Under the pieces are notes generated by a model. The model made no database searches and had not been told where the DNA came from. It saw only the letters and a program-made list of their open reading frames with translations. Position numbers and translations under genes: made by a program. A DNA stretch of 64,000 nt from Helicostylum pulchrum (lineage: Eukaryota > Mucoromycota > Mucoromycetes > Mucorales > Mucoraceae): positions 744,001 through 808,000 of the forward strand of contig JAIXMO010000008.1 in NCBI GenBank assembly GCA_025677825.1, written 5' to 3'. Position 1 is the stretch's first letter, and every line of letters starts with the position of its first letter. Positions 31,013-43,309 of the stretch are shown here, piece by piece.

Positions 31013-34000
31013 TTATTTACCAGGCTTAGTCAAAGGCAACCTTTGATAAGAATCAATAGGGAAGGACCTTAACTGCCTCTTTACATCATCACAACGAAGC
31101 GCAAGATAATCTACTTCTGGTAATCGACACTGAAGTCGAATATCCATCAACCAATTTGTATACTCGTTTTCAAGTAACTGTGCATCAATCTCATTTACAA
31201 GTTGAAACAAGATTAAAGTATCATGACGAAGCATAGCCAATCTCTCTCTACTAAATAAAATATCCACTGCAAAATGATGATGTTGCGCACTAAACCATTG
31301 ATGTGTTGTACCAAGTGTACGGTTAGTTAATTTGGATTCCAAAAACAAGCGGAAACTAACAATGGAGAGAATATAAAATTAGTTAGCATGAGCAAAAAAA
31401 AAAAATTGGAATCTTTTTACGTTTCTGATTCTCCGTAAGCAGGTTTAATATCTACGTCGAGTAAACCTTCATTTATATCACGTAAATAAACAGCGCGAGA
31501 TGCAACTAATGGTTGATTAGAGCCGACATTTATGCTGGTACGATCGGATCCACTAAATAACCAACTATACAATATCCATAGCACCAAAACGACAGCTGTG
31601 CCGATTTTAGCCATATCTGGTAAACCGTCAAATAAATCCTTGGCTATGTCCATAACTGGTTCCACGTATCCATACCATCCTGAAGATTCATCTAATTGAT
31701 TCATTTGTTCACTTTCAAAGACTTTGGAAGAAGGTCTTCTAATTGTTCCTCCACGTCTTAAGGATACTTGATCTAGTTTTTCTTTACTGTCACTTCGTTT
31801 TTTATGTGAACGTTTACTAGCTTCGCGCTTAACAATAGGCATAAATACAGCGAGGTTTTCAGACATACCCTTCATGGCTGCTTTATTGACAATACCCTTG
31901 ACCAGGATATTCTTCAGGAACTTGACACCCGTATAACAACTTAGTTTACTACGGTTCTTATCTACCCACGTAATGCAATACTTGACATAAGGTACAAACG
32001 CATCAGCATAAGGAAGCTGCGCAGTCTTTGTTGAGGTTAAAACAATATATCGTCTATTTTTTTTTAAAAAAAAAGAAAAAAAAATCAGTACAACTATTTT
32101 TTAAAAAAAAGTGTGGGTGATACTTTACAAATAATCTTCTTTTTTCTCCAATACTTGCTTTTCAACAACTTCTGCTTCTTTTAATTTAACCATTGCATTA
32201 TTGACGGGTATAATATACTTTAAAGTACGTTCTCGTTTTCCATCTACTGTCTCCCAAGGAGTCATTGATAAATCTATACATACAAATGTTTTTTTTAATA
32301 AAAAAAATATATGTGTGTATATCTAGTTTTCTTTTTTTTTTCGATCTGAAAATAGCTTACCTTTACTCTTGTTTTCTGTGGTCTTTTTTTCCCAAGCGTC
32401 TATATAATCTGGATTGTCCTCCGCAAATAATATGTAATACAAGTGCTTCGCAGAAATAGGTACTTCAATCTCGACTTCCAACTTATCTAAATGGCTATCA
32501 CATTGGCAAGATACCGGTCCTGCAGGTGCATTGAAAGATTCAGGTGGTGCATGAACTACATATATATACACGTTAAAAAAAAAAAACTAAAGGCTTAGAT
32601 ATTTTCCAAAAAAAAAAAAAAACTTACCATCTTCAACTTTAGCAGGTGTCTCTAACGTAATAATATCAGCTAATTTAGAAGGCACATTGACGACAGAAGA
32701 ATGGACAGTAGAATTAGGCAAAGGTACAGTAGATTCGATTTCTTCTTGATGAACCAAAGCAACCTTTGATTTCTTATTCCTTAAAATATTTCTAGATTCT
32801 TCCTGTATACCCTTTCTAGCGTCAAAGAACCCACTACCGCCAGCTACGGTAGCTGCCATCATTGCTGCTGCCAATGCTCCTGATTTAGGTTGAACAGGTG
32901 CAGATTGTTTACGCGGTGTTTTGGATTTCTTTTTATGGTCTGAAGATTTAGTTGGAAGTGGTTCTAATAAGGAACTAGCGGAAGACGATGAAAGTAAAGA
33001 GACCGTGGATCCGTTACTGGTTATATCGGAGGCGGATCGAATAGGGTCGGCAGATGAAACTGTTTTGATTATGGTCTTTTGGTTATTGGCGTTGTTCTTT
33101 TTTATTGCTGCTGATAAACTGTGAATGACATCGTAAGTTATTTGAAGGGCTTCAGGCTAATTAATAAAAAAAAAAATATATAAGTAACTACTACACATAC
33201 CAAAAAAAAAAAAAAAAAAAAAAAAAAAGTGTTTTTTTTGTTACCTCTGTTTGCTTTGCATTAGAAACAGCAAATTTTAACTTTTCTGCAACTACTTCAA
33301 TATCATCCATTAACGTAGTGAAAATCAAGGGACTTTGTGCATCGTTAGTGCCACAACTACCAGCTAAATCAATAGCTAAAGCTAGATTTGAACTTGTACC
33401 AATATTTGTAACTGAAGGATCTCTAATTAAACGAATAGTTTTGATATCACGAAGTCTAATAGCAACCTATATATGCGTACGAAAAAAATATGATTAATTT
33501 TTTTTTTAAGAATATAACATATGTGTATATATTTACCGTATTAACGCAAGTCATTAAAACACAACTGTAGAACCAAAAGGTTTCTTGTGTAATAAAACCA
33601 CGACCTGTATAGGAATACCCATAATTGGAAGAAGGATCTTTTACAGTACTTGTTAATTGAGAAACAAATTCATGCTCCAGATTATCAGTTTGATTACTTG
33701 CTACAGTGGGCGAAGGAGGTACCTCTGGTTCACTTATTTCGTGTGTATCATGTAAAGGTTTCTTTTTTAATAACCCGATGAAAGCTATTAATACAAAAAA
33801 AAAAAGGTTAAAAAAATGTTTGCACCAAAAAAAGTTTAAATATAGCTTTTATGCGCAAGCACAAATTCGTACCACTTAGTACAACTTCATTGGACCCAAC
33901 ACCACCAAACAAATGTCTTAGCTCTCTATTTCTGGCATCTAACCAAAGTGGGTAACCAACTAGATCAACTTTTGGTACATTGGAATCGTCTACTCGAGTT

Positions 34001-36158
34001 GGCCAAATCACTTGATGGCCATCTGCATCAGTAACGGCTGGGACATTAGGTGAAGTACCTGGTGTAGGCGGTAACTCGTTTACAATATCGTCAGTACTAC
34101 CACCTTGAAACATACTAGGTACAAGAGCCCAAGGTATACCCCATGAAGAGCTCGTATTATTATTGGTTACTGCAGCAGCAGCAGTACTGGTTGTATTCAA
34201 ATTATCTTCCTTTTCATTACTTAATGCAGTATCCAATGAAATGGTTCCAGAAAAGGATTGTGTGGCCGGAGAGGTTGGTGCCGAGGTTGGCATTGTGTTA
34301 TTATTTGACATGGAAGCACGGGATGCCTCCCAAACTAGTAGCGGAGTCAATGAAGTAGAAGACTGATTAAGAGATTGTTGATCATTTTCGGGTGAAGTAG
34401 ATAACATGACAATAGAAGGTCTTTTTTTCTTTTCAGATTCAATTAAATCAGTTGTAGTATTATTAGCAGATAAGGCAGGTAATTCATCCACTTGAGTTGT
34501 AGCTTTAGATTTTGTAACAGTGTTATCTAAAAGTAAATTAGTAGGGGATTCTGTATCGGTTGTAGGTGCCGAATTAATAGTAGCAGTTCCACTAGTAAAG
34601 TCTAATTGTTCTGTTTGAAGCATTAATCGTTTAGCTTTTTCAAATGATGTCATCCATTCACGCATTTCCACCTCAGTTTCTGCTTGAAGTACAAATGAAG
34701 GTCTTGAAAAAAAAAAGAAAATAATTAAGTACATACATACATACATATATGTAGATTTATTTACTTACTGATGAGCACACATTACTTCAAAACAAAATCT
34801 TTTGTCAATATCCGAGAGGGGTTTAATATCACAAAGTAATAAAGAAACCCTATCACCCATTGTAATTGTACCCTTATGTCTGGTAGAAGGATTTACATTA
34901 CAAGAACCAAAGGAACCATCGTATAAAAAGAACCACCGTCTATTCCAGTAACCTCTTGCACCTCGAATAAATAAGTAACCCCATTTATAACTTTGTTGAC
35001 TGCCATTTTTTAATACACTTGCGTAATCCAATGAATGTCTATTATTTAAACCCATTTGACTGGCATTTGCTGGTGTATACTTTTCTAGATCGCGAGGAGG
35101 TTGTACAATAGCCAAGTATTTGTTTTCTAAAGATATACGAGAAGTTTGTAATTTATTCAATTGATAGTTACAAGTATCTTTATCCTGTAATAAAAGTTAA
35201 CTATGTATTCACACCTTCTTTTATATATAAACTTACATCTAATAACCATTGCTTCCAAGAAGTTAAACTGGATTGTAACTTTGACCAAGAATCAGAACCA
35301 CCCTCAAAATCCTTTAAATGAGAAGTAGTAGCTAATGAAAACCTTTCTACTAAAAAATGTTCCAATAGGGATCTGAAATGTAAAATGCGTACAACGTGTT
35401 GACCCGACATACGAGTATAAGCTTTTCTTGTCTCAAATAATCGAAATGCTTCTTCTCTGACAGCTGAAGCTTCTTTTGTTTTACTTTGTGATGTATACTT
35501 TAATAATTGTGAGTCGTATCTTTCTAATGACTTTTCATGTTGCTTTCTAAACTCTTTAAATTCCTTTAGATTTGTTTTTACAAACGATTGAAGAGGCTGA
35601 ATAAAATTATCTTCAAGATCGGATACCTAAAATAGATTTCATATTAGCGCCTTAAAATAATCTATTACACCAACTTTTTATTTTACTAATTTGGTCTTGA
35701 AGGCTAAAGTAGTTTGTAAAGCATCTGAAAAACTCTTTATAACTGCGCCAGTAAAATTGGGGTCTATTCATATTGACACACTAACTTAGTTTCTCCCCCA
35801 TTTATTTCTTCCTTATTTTATTTTTTTGACTTACCTATCATTGAATCGTCAATACCAACCGGAATGACTTTTTTACATAAAAGGTTGGTTTCGAGATTGA
35901 ACTCTAATGACCAAAGAAAAAAAAAGGAGGGGGATTAGTAAAAGAGAAAAAGGTTGAATGTTATAAAATAAAAAGGCACGTACTATTCAATTTATCGACA
36001 TATTGTTTCATATACTTTGTCAATAACTCTAACCATTTTTCTAACAAATCCAGTTGTTCGTCAAAATGTAAGGTAGAAGACCTATAGACAGGTGAGTCTG
36101 TGACAGCGTCATAGAGAGATAACAATGTTGACTGTGGGTTATCAATAGTCGTTTGCAT
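31013..36158 (-). CDS. BAR-PH-GRAM-VASt sterol-transfer protein (Lam1/Ysp1/Sip3 type)
   Basis: Thirteen exons (36158-35984, 35903-35835, 35763-35696, 35626-35237, 35184-34769, 34702-33873, 33784-33537, 33466-33245, 33156-32628, 32555-32361, 32273-32129, 32053-31421, 31355-31013) encode 1,420 aa. Domains in order: N-terminal BAR-like helices (about 1-270), PH domain with WGYLFIRGARGYWNRRWFFL, a long S/T/N-rich linker, a GRAM-like region around GRGFITQETFWFYS, and a VASt domain with LEVEIEVPISAKHLYYILFA, MTPWETVDGKRERTLKYI, LPYADAFVPYVKYCITW and AAMKGMSENLA. One hydrophobic helix (GTAVVLVLWILYSWLF) near residue 1240 anchors it in the ER. The family moves sterols at ER-plasma membrane contacts. 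A conserved-looking helical tail of about 150 residues follows the membrane helix. Confidence 0.9.
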
Positions 36159-36589
36159 TTATCCCACTAAAATAAATATAAAAAAAAAAATAGGGAAAAG
36201 AAAGAGAAAAAAGGGGTTTGGGTTATTCCCAACATTTTACCAAAACATCATGTTTATTTTAAAACCCACTTCTTCAACCCGCCTAACCTTACGCATAAAA
36301 CTATTACCCTGCTTTGTAGTTTTTTTTTTTTCGTGAGAATTTTTATACCCCTAATATATATGAAATCATTATTTTTGATGGAGCAAAGACATATTATCCT
36401 TTCAATATACGCTTTACTTTCAATATAGATGTTCCACTACCGATTTAAGGATTTAGTCTGAAAATTTTGGGCATATCTTTTTGGCGGAAAAAAAAATTAG
36501 ACTTTTTTTTTTCTTACCTGTACAAATCTAAATCTACCGTCGAGAGAGAAGAAATACTGTCTACTACGGCGATATAGAGAATAGGGGAT

Positions 36590-37010
36590 AACCTTGTAGG
36601 AAAAAAATAGGCAAATAGGGAGAAATATTTCGAGAGTAAAGCAGCAACCCAAAAATACCAGCACACGACGCCTGCCAGATAACAAGACAAATACAGACAA
36701 GGGAGGCCACTACCAAGCCGGGGATGTCATTTACCAGCAAGAAAATACACACCTTACTAGGAAATACACCACAAAACAAGAAAAGGCATTTACTGGAAAG
36801 AGAACACTTATCAAGAACCAGTCCTTAGCACAAGTATACCCAACGTCAGCAGCATAATAACAGTAACGTCCGTCAGTAGAAAGTTGCCATTTGATACGGA
36901 AGCATCACCAAGAACCCATTAATACTAAATAACCATCAGTATAAGAAGAGAAACCATCATACAATTTACTACGTATGTTTTACTGTAAATACAAGCAGTT
37001 AAAATGTCTG
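36590..37010. repeat. Dispersed repeat fragment, copy A
   Basis: Shares ordered blocks with 46798-46972: CTTATCAAGAACC, GTCAGTAGAAAG, CCATTTGATACGGAAGCA, ACCAAGAACCCATT, ACCATCAGTATAAGAA and GAAACCAT. It is much longer than the other copy and contains internal variations on CATTTACCAGCAAG and CATTTACTGGAAAG. No coding capacity was recognised. Confidence 0.6.
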
Positions 37011-37158
37011 TATTCCTGTCATATACAATTATAAATAAATAATAACGAAAAAGAAAAAAAGGGGGACAACATTAATCACTGCAACTTTATTAAACTTTTC
37101 GTATTCGAAAAAGGTTCGAAAATATTACCGAAAAGCCGGATTTTTGTCCTCATTTATA

Positions 37159-37264
37159 TGTATAAACCTCAACCTTTCCTCCACTCCCAAATAAACGGAT
37201 TATCTTATTTTGCGACTGATTACTTTCTTGTATCTTTTGCGTTTTTATTTCATTTTTGAATCTT
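37159..37264. repeat. Fragment shared with transposon interior
   Basis: TATAAACCTC-ACCTTT, ATTTTGCGACTGATTACTTT, CTTGTATCTTTTGCGTTTTT and ATTTTTGAATCTT match 16970-17072 within the inverted-repeat element. It may be a solo fragment of the same transposon family. Confidence 0.6.
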
Positions 37265-38212
37265 CACAGAATCCTTAACGAAGAGAAGCTTGGCCAATCA
37301 GATTAGGCTATTTTTGTATTGTATTTATTTTATTTGGAAGCATTGCCTTTTTTATTAGGCTCTCTCTCCAAGCCGGTCGTTTATTCAAGCTTTATGATAG
37401 GCTAAATCACCTTTTTCCAACCGTAGGCATCTAAGAACCAAGATTTATCTACACATTATTAGTGTTGTAACGTGAAGACATCTACTGATACCAATTTGCT
37501 TTTTTGTTACACGCTCTATTTTTTTGCATGGAATTAAGTGTATTTGTTGACGCGTCAAAATAATCTTATCTTAATGGATTTTTCTGTGTCTGGTTTCGGA
37601 TTCGCAACAAAATATGTCTATTTATGATTTTTATAAAAAAAAGTGCATATACAAATGCTTAGACATGTAACCCTCCCTTTTTGAATTTATAAAATAAGCC
37701 TGTAGTACATGAGACAAAAGTTTATGAAGGGATACAACATATTTAAAGTAATTATGTTTTGGTAATCTCAAGCATAAAAAGCTTATGTGATTTGGGAATT
37801 CTTATTTGTCCACGTTGAAATGATGCAAAATAAACCAATCAAAAGGGGTTGTTTCGTTCGCATATTTATGTGGGAACTTTTCTTGGTTGGAAAATGACAC
37901 TCACAACCTGTGACAATGAGCACATGATAAGTTACTGGTAACACACCAAACGCACTATTAAAAAAGATATGATGGAGCTCAGAGAAGAAATATATTTATA
38001 ATGAGTGTGTGTGTGTGTGTGTACTGCCAAATTATTCGGTCTGATTCGTATTTTTTTTTTTGGAACCCCAAATTTTGATTGACTTTCACATCAAGGATGG
38101 GGTATAAGCATTAAAAGACCGATATGAGTATAAATATACAATAAAAAAGGGTCATGTATCTATCCCTCTTTTTTTCTTCTCTGCTATTATAATAACAACA
38201 ACAAAAATATCC

Positions 38213-39701
38213 ATGGTCTCTTTAACTCTTTTTACCTTATATAACTATTTATTACTTAAAAAGTCAACTTTATCATTTGCTACACTTTTATTACAAGCAC
38301 ATCGAAAATTAGCGTTTTTCCCAGAAAAGCAAAAAGAAGAAAAAAAGAAAGCTATTACGATTGCCTCAGTTGCTCAAGATCATCGACTTCATATTTTATA
38401 TCCTGCTAGGATTCCCGTTCTTTCATCCGATTCATTCTTTTCTTCTCCTAAAGCTATTATCGAAAGAAAATCTTTTGTTGAAACAGTCAAGAAACAATCT
38501 CATGCCGGTAAAATAGCGCCTCATTATATTGCACCAAGAGAACCCATTGTTCTTTGTCATGGTTTATTTGGCTTTGATATTCGTGGTCCAGAAAACATTC
38601 CCGCATTACAGTTTCATTATTGGAGTGGTATAGAAGATACTTTAGCTAAATTAGGTGCTAAAGTTATTATTACCAAAGTTCCTCAAGCAGGCAGTATTTG
38701 GGAAAGATCACACGCATTACATACAATTTTAAAATCCATTCTTGTCGGGAAAAATGTAAATTTTGTCGCTCATTCTATGGTAATATATTATATCAAAACA
38801 ATTGAACGACTTTTTTTTTTAAAAAAAAAAAAACTCTCTCTTTTTTTTTAGGGTGGACTCGATTGCAGACATTTGTTAGCTAATACGCAAGACCGGCCTT
38901 ATAATGTAAAATCGCTAACGACTATTTGTACGCCACATAGAGGCTCACCTGTCATGGATTGGGTTAGAGAAAATGTTGGTATTGGTTTAACACAAGCACC
39001 TCCTGGTAATACTAACAATAGTAATTGGTCTCCAACGACAAGTACTATTTCAACTAAAAACAATACATTCCGTCACGATTCATTTTCAGTACCTATGCCA
39101 TCATCATCAAGTAAATGGGGTACTAAATTACCTGGTTTAAAGCCAGCAGTTGATAAACTATTAGTGAAATGGTTCGATGAACCTGCTTATGCTCATTTAA
39201 CAACCGATTTTTGTAACGATTATTTTAACCCCAATACTCCCGACGACCCCAGCGTAAAATATTATTCGTATGGTGCTGCAGCTCAACTCCCTGCATGGTC
39301 TTCTTTGTTGGGTGTACCTTGGCAAATGGTTAATGAAAAAGAAGGTGAGAATGATGGTTTTGTAAGTGTCGAAAGTGCTAAATGGGGAACTTATGTCAAA
39401 ACTATTCATGCTGATCATTGGGATTTAAGTGGAGTCAGGTAAATTTTTTTTTTAGCCGTGAATATTTACATTATTATAGACTTTATACTAACCCAATATT
39501 TGGGTGTTTCTTTACGTAGTCATATTCCGTAAGTAGAATGATGGATACAATCAACAACTATATTTTTTAACTTACACACATTTTTTTTTAAATAAATATA
39601 GTTACCGCTTCAGAACAGCTAAAACCAATACAGGTCAAGAGTTTGACAGATTAGATTTTTATGCAGAAATGGCCACTCGTCTGTACAACCAAGGCCACTG
39701 A
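38213..39701 (+). CDS. Alpha/beta-hydrolase, triacylglycerol lipase-like
   Basis: Four exons (38213-38779, 38852-39438, 39520-39528, 39602-39701) encode 420 aa. A hydrophobic N-terminal segment (about residues 3-28) suggests membrane association. The oxyanion region reads PIVLCHGLFGFDIRGP, the nucleophile elbow AHSMGGLDCRH spans the first splice junction, a candidate acid is in ENDGFVSVESAKWG, and the histidine is in HADHWDLSG. This order fits lipases related to bacterial LipA and the fungal TAG lipases. The third exon is only 9 nt (T-CAT-ATT-CC) and joins AG to T so that SHIPYRFRTAKT is made. Substrate inferred as acylglycerols. Confidence 0.85.
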
Positions 39702-40256
39702 AAAGAAACCCTAAACATTCATTTTAAAAAATATACCCTCTATATACTTATACGCTCTACCTAATTTAATAAATTGTACTCACTATGACACTATTTCTTT
39801 TTTTGTTAATGGTTAAAAGGAGCTATTTTAGAATGAACGACAATAGAAAAAAAGGGAACGTATCATAAAAACTTGTACAATCGTCTTGCATAATCTTCTT
39901 ATCGACATACAATGATTTGTTATAAAATCTGTTACACGAACTATTTTTTTATATAAAAAAGACGTGGATCGACAATGGAATAAAATACGGCTTAAAAGGT
40001 AAGATATCAGCTGTTACCTTTATATATATATGTGTGTGTATCACAGGTTGCAAGTGTGGGAAGAAAAAAGTTGTATAAAATGCCCTTGTTTATGTAAAGG
40101 AGTCAACGGGAAGTTAGACGGGAATCACGAAAAATAGACTAAGCTAGAGTGTGACTTAGTTTGTTTACCCTATTTAAAAAACAGAAACAAAATAAAAAAA
40201 GATACCACCTTTTCCTTCTTTCCTCTTCTTTTTTTTAAAAAAAGAAAAAAGAAAAT
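39702..40256. other. Intergenic interval upstream of AMP deaminase gene
   Basis: 555 bp AT-rich, with no coding potential. Contains the lipase 3' UTR and the AMP deaminase 5' region; a T8A7 palindrome (40231-40245) lies just before the start codon. Confidence 0.55.
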
Positions 40257-42781
40257 ATGGCTTTTAATAAACCTCAAAATGGAGTTGATATTCCATCTGA
40301 AGAAGGCATAAATAATTTTGATGGTACACCATACTTTGATTATCATCACTTGAAGGCCATTGAAAACGTAAGAAAAAATAACAATAATAACAATAAGTGT
40401 GAAAATGTACCAATCCCAACCCCCCTATCTCTCTCTCTTTAGCATGATAGTAAATACCTTTGTCAAAACCTTTCCGTATCACCAGCTGCACACCACCTAT
40501 CGGATGAGGTTCCTGCTTTATCAAAGGTGCCTGAAAACTCTATTCCTAATGAATCTGTACAACATGCTGCGGACCCAAACGTTAAAATTCCAGTAAAAGG
40601 TAAACCTTGTCAATTAAAAAAAAATTTTTGGAAGCATAAACTTAATATAGATGTATATTAGAAAATGCTATTACAGCTGAACTTCGTGAATTATACGGTG
40701 CACTTCAAAAGTGTCTTGATTTACGCGAAAAATATATTGAACTCTCATGTCAACGATTAACTGACGATCCGCGTAACAGTGCAGATTGGGAAATATACCC
40801 ACCTCCTCCTCCAAAGTCTTGGCCTTTACCTTCTCCTGAAGAACTAGAACGTCGTAAAAAGAAAGAAAAGGCGCGTGAAGCCGATCCTGTCGCTGCTGTT
40901 GGATCCGATTTTGATTTCAGTCAATGCAAGATCCCTAGTCCTCATGTATATCAATTTGGTATTGGACCCCACGGTCATTATCAAGTTTATAAAAATGAAT
41001 TGGATCAAACTGCCGCTGAACCCGTTCATACTTTTCCAACCCCTGCTGAATTTTATGAAGATATGGATTATATTTTAAGCGTCATTAGTGATGGTCCATC
41101 AAAGAGTTTTGCGTTTAGACGTCTCCGTTTTTTGGATAGTAAATGGCAAATGTATATTCTTTTAAACGAGTTTCAAGAATTGGCGGATTCAAAGCGTACA
41201 CCTCATCGTGATTTTTATAATGTAAGAAAAGTGGATACTCACGTTCATCATTCAAGTTGTATGAATCAAAAGCATTTGTTACGTTTTATCAAGTCTAAAA
41301 TGAAGCGTTGTCAAGACGATGTAGTTATTTATCGTGATGGCCATTACTTGACTTTAAAAGGAGTATTTGAAAGTTTGAATTTAACTGCTTATGATCTTAG
41401 TATTGATACTTTGGATATGCATGCTCATAAGGATTCGTTCCATAGGTTCGACAAGTTTAATCTAAAGTATAATCCTATTGGTGAAAGTAGATTAAGAGAA
41501 ATCTTTATGAAGACCGATAACCATATTCAAGGTAGATACTTGGCTGAAATTACCAAAGAGGTTGTATCTGATTTAGAGTCTTCAAAGTATCAGCAAGTAG
41601 AATACCGTGTCTCTATTTATGGTAGATCGATTGATGAATGGGATAAGTTGGCTAAATGGGTTGTCAACAACAAATTATTTTCTCCCAATTTACGTTGGTT
41701 AATTCAAATTCCTCGTTTGTACAATATTTACAAGGCTTCTAAAAATGTTGATAATTTCCAAGATATTATTATCAACGTATTTCAACCCTTGTTTGAAGTT
41801 ACAAAGGACCCATCAAGTCATCCTGAACTCCACGTATTCCTTCAGCGCGTTATTGGTTTCGATACTGTCGATGATGAATCTAAACCTGAAAAACCAATCT
41901 TTAAGGACTTTCCTCTTCCTAAGGATTGGGACTCAAAGGTGAACCCACCTTACAGTTATTACTTGTATTACATGTATGCAAACTGTGCTGCTCTTAACAA
42001 ATGGCGCCAAGCGCGTGGATTCAATACATTGGTACTAAGACCACATTGTGGTGAAGCTGGTGATACAGATCATTTGACTGCTGCCTTTTTAACCTCTTAT
42101 GGTATCAGTCACGGCATCTTGCTTCGTAAAGTTCCTGCATTACAGTACCTTTATTATCTTGCTCAAGTCGGTATTGCCATGTCTCCTCTATCGAACAATG
42201 CTCTCTTCTTGACTTACGAACGTAACCCACTTCCTCAATTCTTCCAACGTGGCCTTAATATCTCTATCTCTACTGACGATCCATTGCAATTTCATTTTAC
42301 AAAGGAACCATTGATTGAAGAGTACAGTGTTGCTGCGCAAATTTGGAAATTATCTGCTACGGATATGTGTGAGTTGGCTCGTAATTCGGTTATTCAGTCT
42401 GGTTGGGAAGATCAAATCAAGAGACATTGGATTGGCCATGAATGGTATAAACCAGGGGTTGAAGGTAACGATATGCAAAAGACCAACGTTCCTAATATTC
42501 GTGTCGCATTTCGTCATGAAACCTTAAAGGAAGAGTTAGACTCTCTTCGTCGTTACGCACCTAAAAAAGATTCTAGCGTAAGTGAGGAACCAATGACCAA
42601 ACACGATTATGTTGGTGTAGCTGGACTGGCGGAATCTTCGGCTATTCAACAACACTTGATGAGTCGCGATCAACAGGATGCATCTACTAGTGATGGTGAG
42701 ACTTGGATAGACAATGGAATGGGTACCTTTCCCGGTGCCTCCATGGTGGCTGAAAGAGCCAAATTACGGAACAACCATTAA
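40257..42781 (+). CDS. AMD1: AMP deaminase
   Basis: Three exons (40257-40367, 40443-40599, 40662-42781) encode 795 aa, the usual size for fungal enzymes. The enzyme converts AMP to IMP and ammonia in purine nucleotide interconversion. Seen: the zinc-site start [20 protein letters not shown] (His at about residue 283 and 285), the substrate loop [17 protein letters not shown] and [16 protein letters not shown], and the signature [21 protein letters not shown] (about 622) with the catalytic Asp pair. The N-terminal 250 residues are the divergent regulatory part. Nothing is missing from the catalytic core, so activity is expected. Confidence 0.96.
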
Positions 42782-42887
42782 ATTTTTAGTGCTAGTTGAG
42801 AATAGAAATAAAGAATTGTTTATTTTATATTATTTTGAAAGAAAAAAAGGAGGAGGGGAGGAATGTGTTTCGCATATAAGAAACAAT

Positions 42888-43273
42888 TTAAAATAAATCA
42901 TCCAAATTATCAGCGTCAAATCTTTCATCATCATCGTTATTTTCTGTCTCGGGTTCTTTTTCTTCTGTTTCATTCCAGAACTAAAATAATACATTTTTTT
43001 TTAAAAAAAAAAACTTCTACATGAATTTTAAAAAAAAAAAAAATCTTACCTTTTCAGCGACTTCTTTAGTGACATCTTTAATATCAACATCTTGACACTC
43101 TTCATTGGTAATTATTCCAAGACCATTCTCTTTCAACATAGTCCAAATTTCTCGGCGAGGACTATCAAGTTGTGAAAGAGTACACCATGACTTAACTTCT
43201 TGGATAATTGAATTATATCTGGAAGCATCATCTTCCTATAAGCACACATATATTAGCATTTCTTTGCTTCCCG

Positions 43274-43309
<36 letters not shown>

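Larger units (their letters stand above)
36159..38212. other. 2.05-kb gene-free interval with repeat fragments
   Basis: No credible gene. It includes a repeat fragment at about 36590-37010 related to 46798-46972 and a fragment at 37159-37264 related to DNA inside the transposon at 16970-17072. The right end holds a (GT)n run near 38005-38022 and TATAAATA at about 38131, a likely core promoter for the lipase gene. Confidence 0.6.

Noticed and set aside
36497..36779. Two overlapping minus-strand frames with hydrophobic translation
   Set aside because: They lie in the dispersed repeat and its flank, differ in phase and have no family match.
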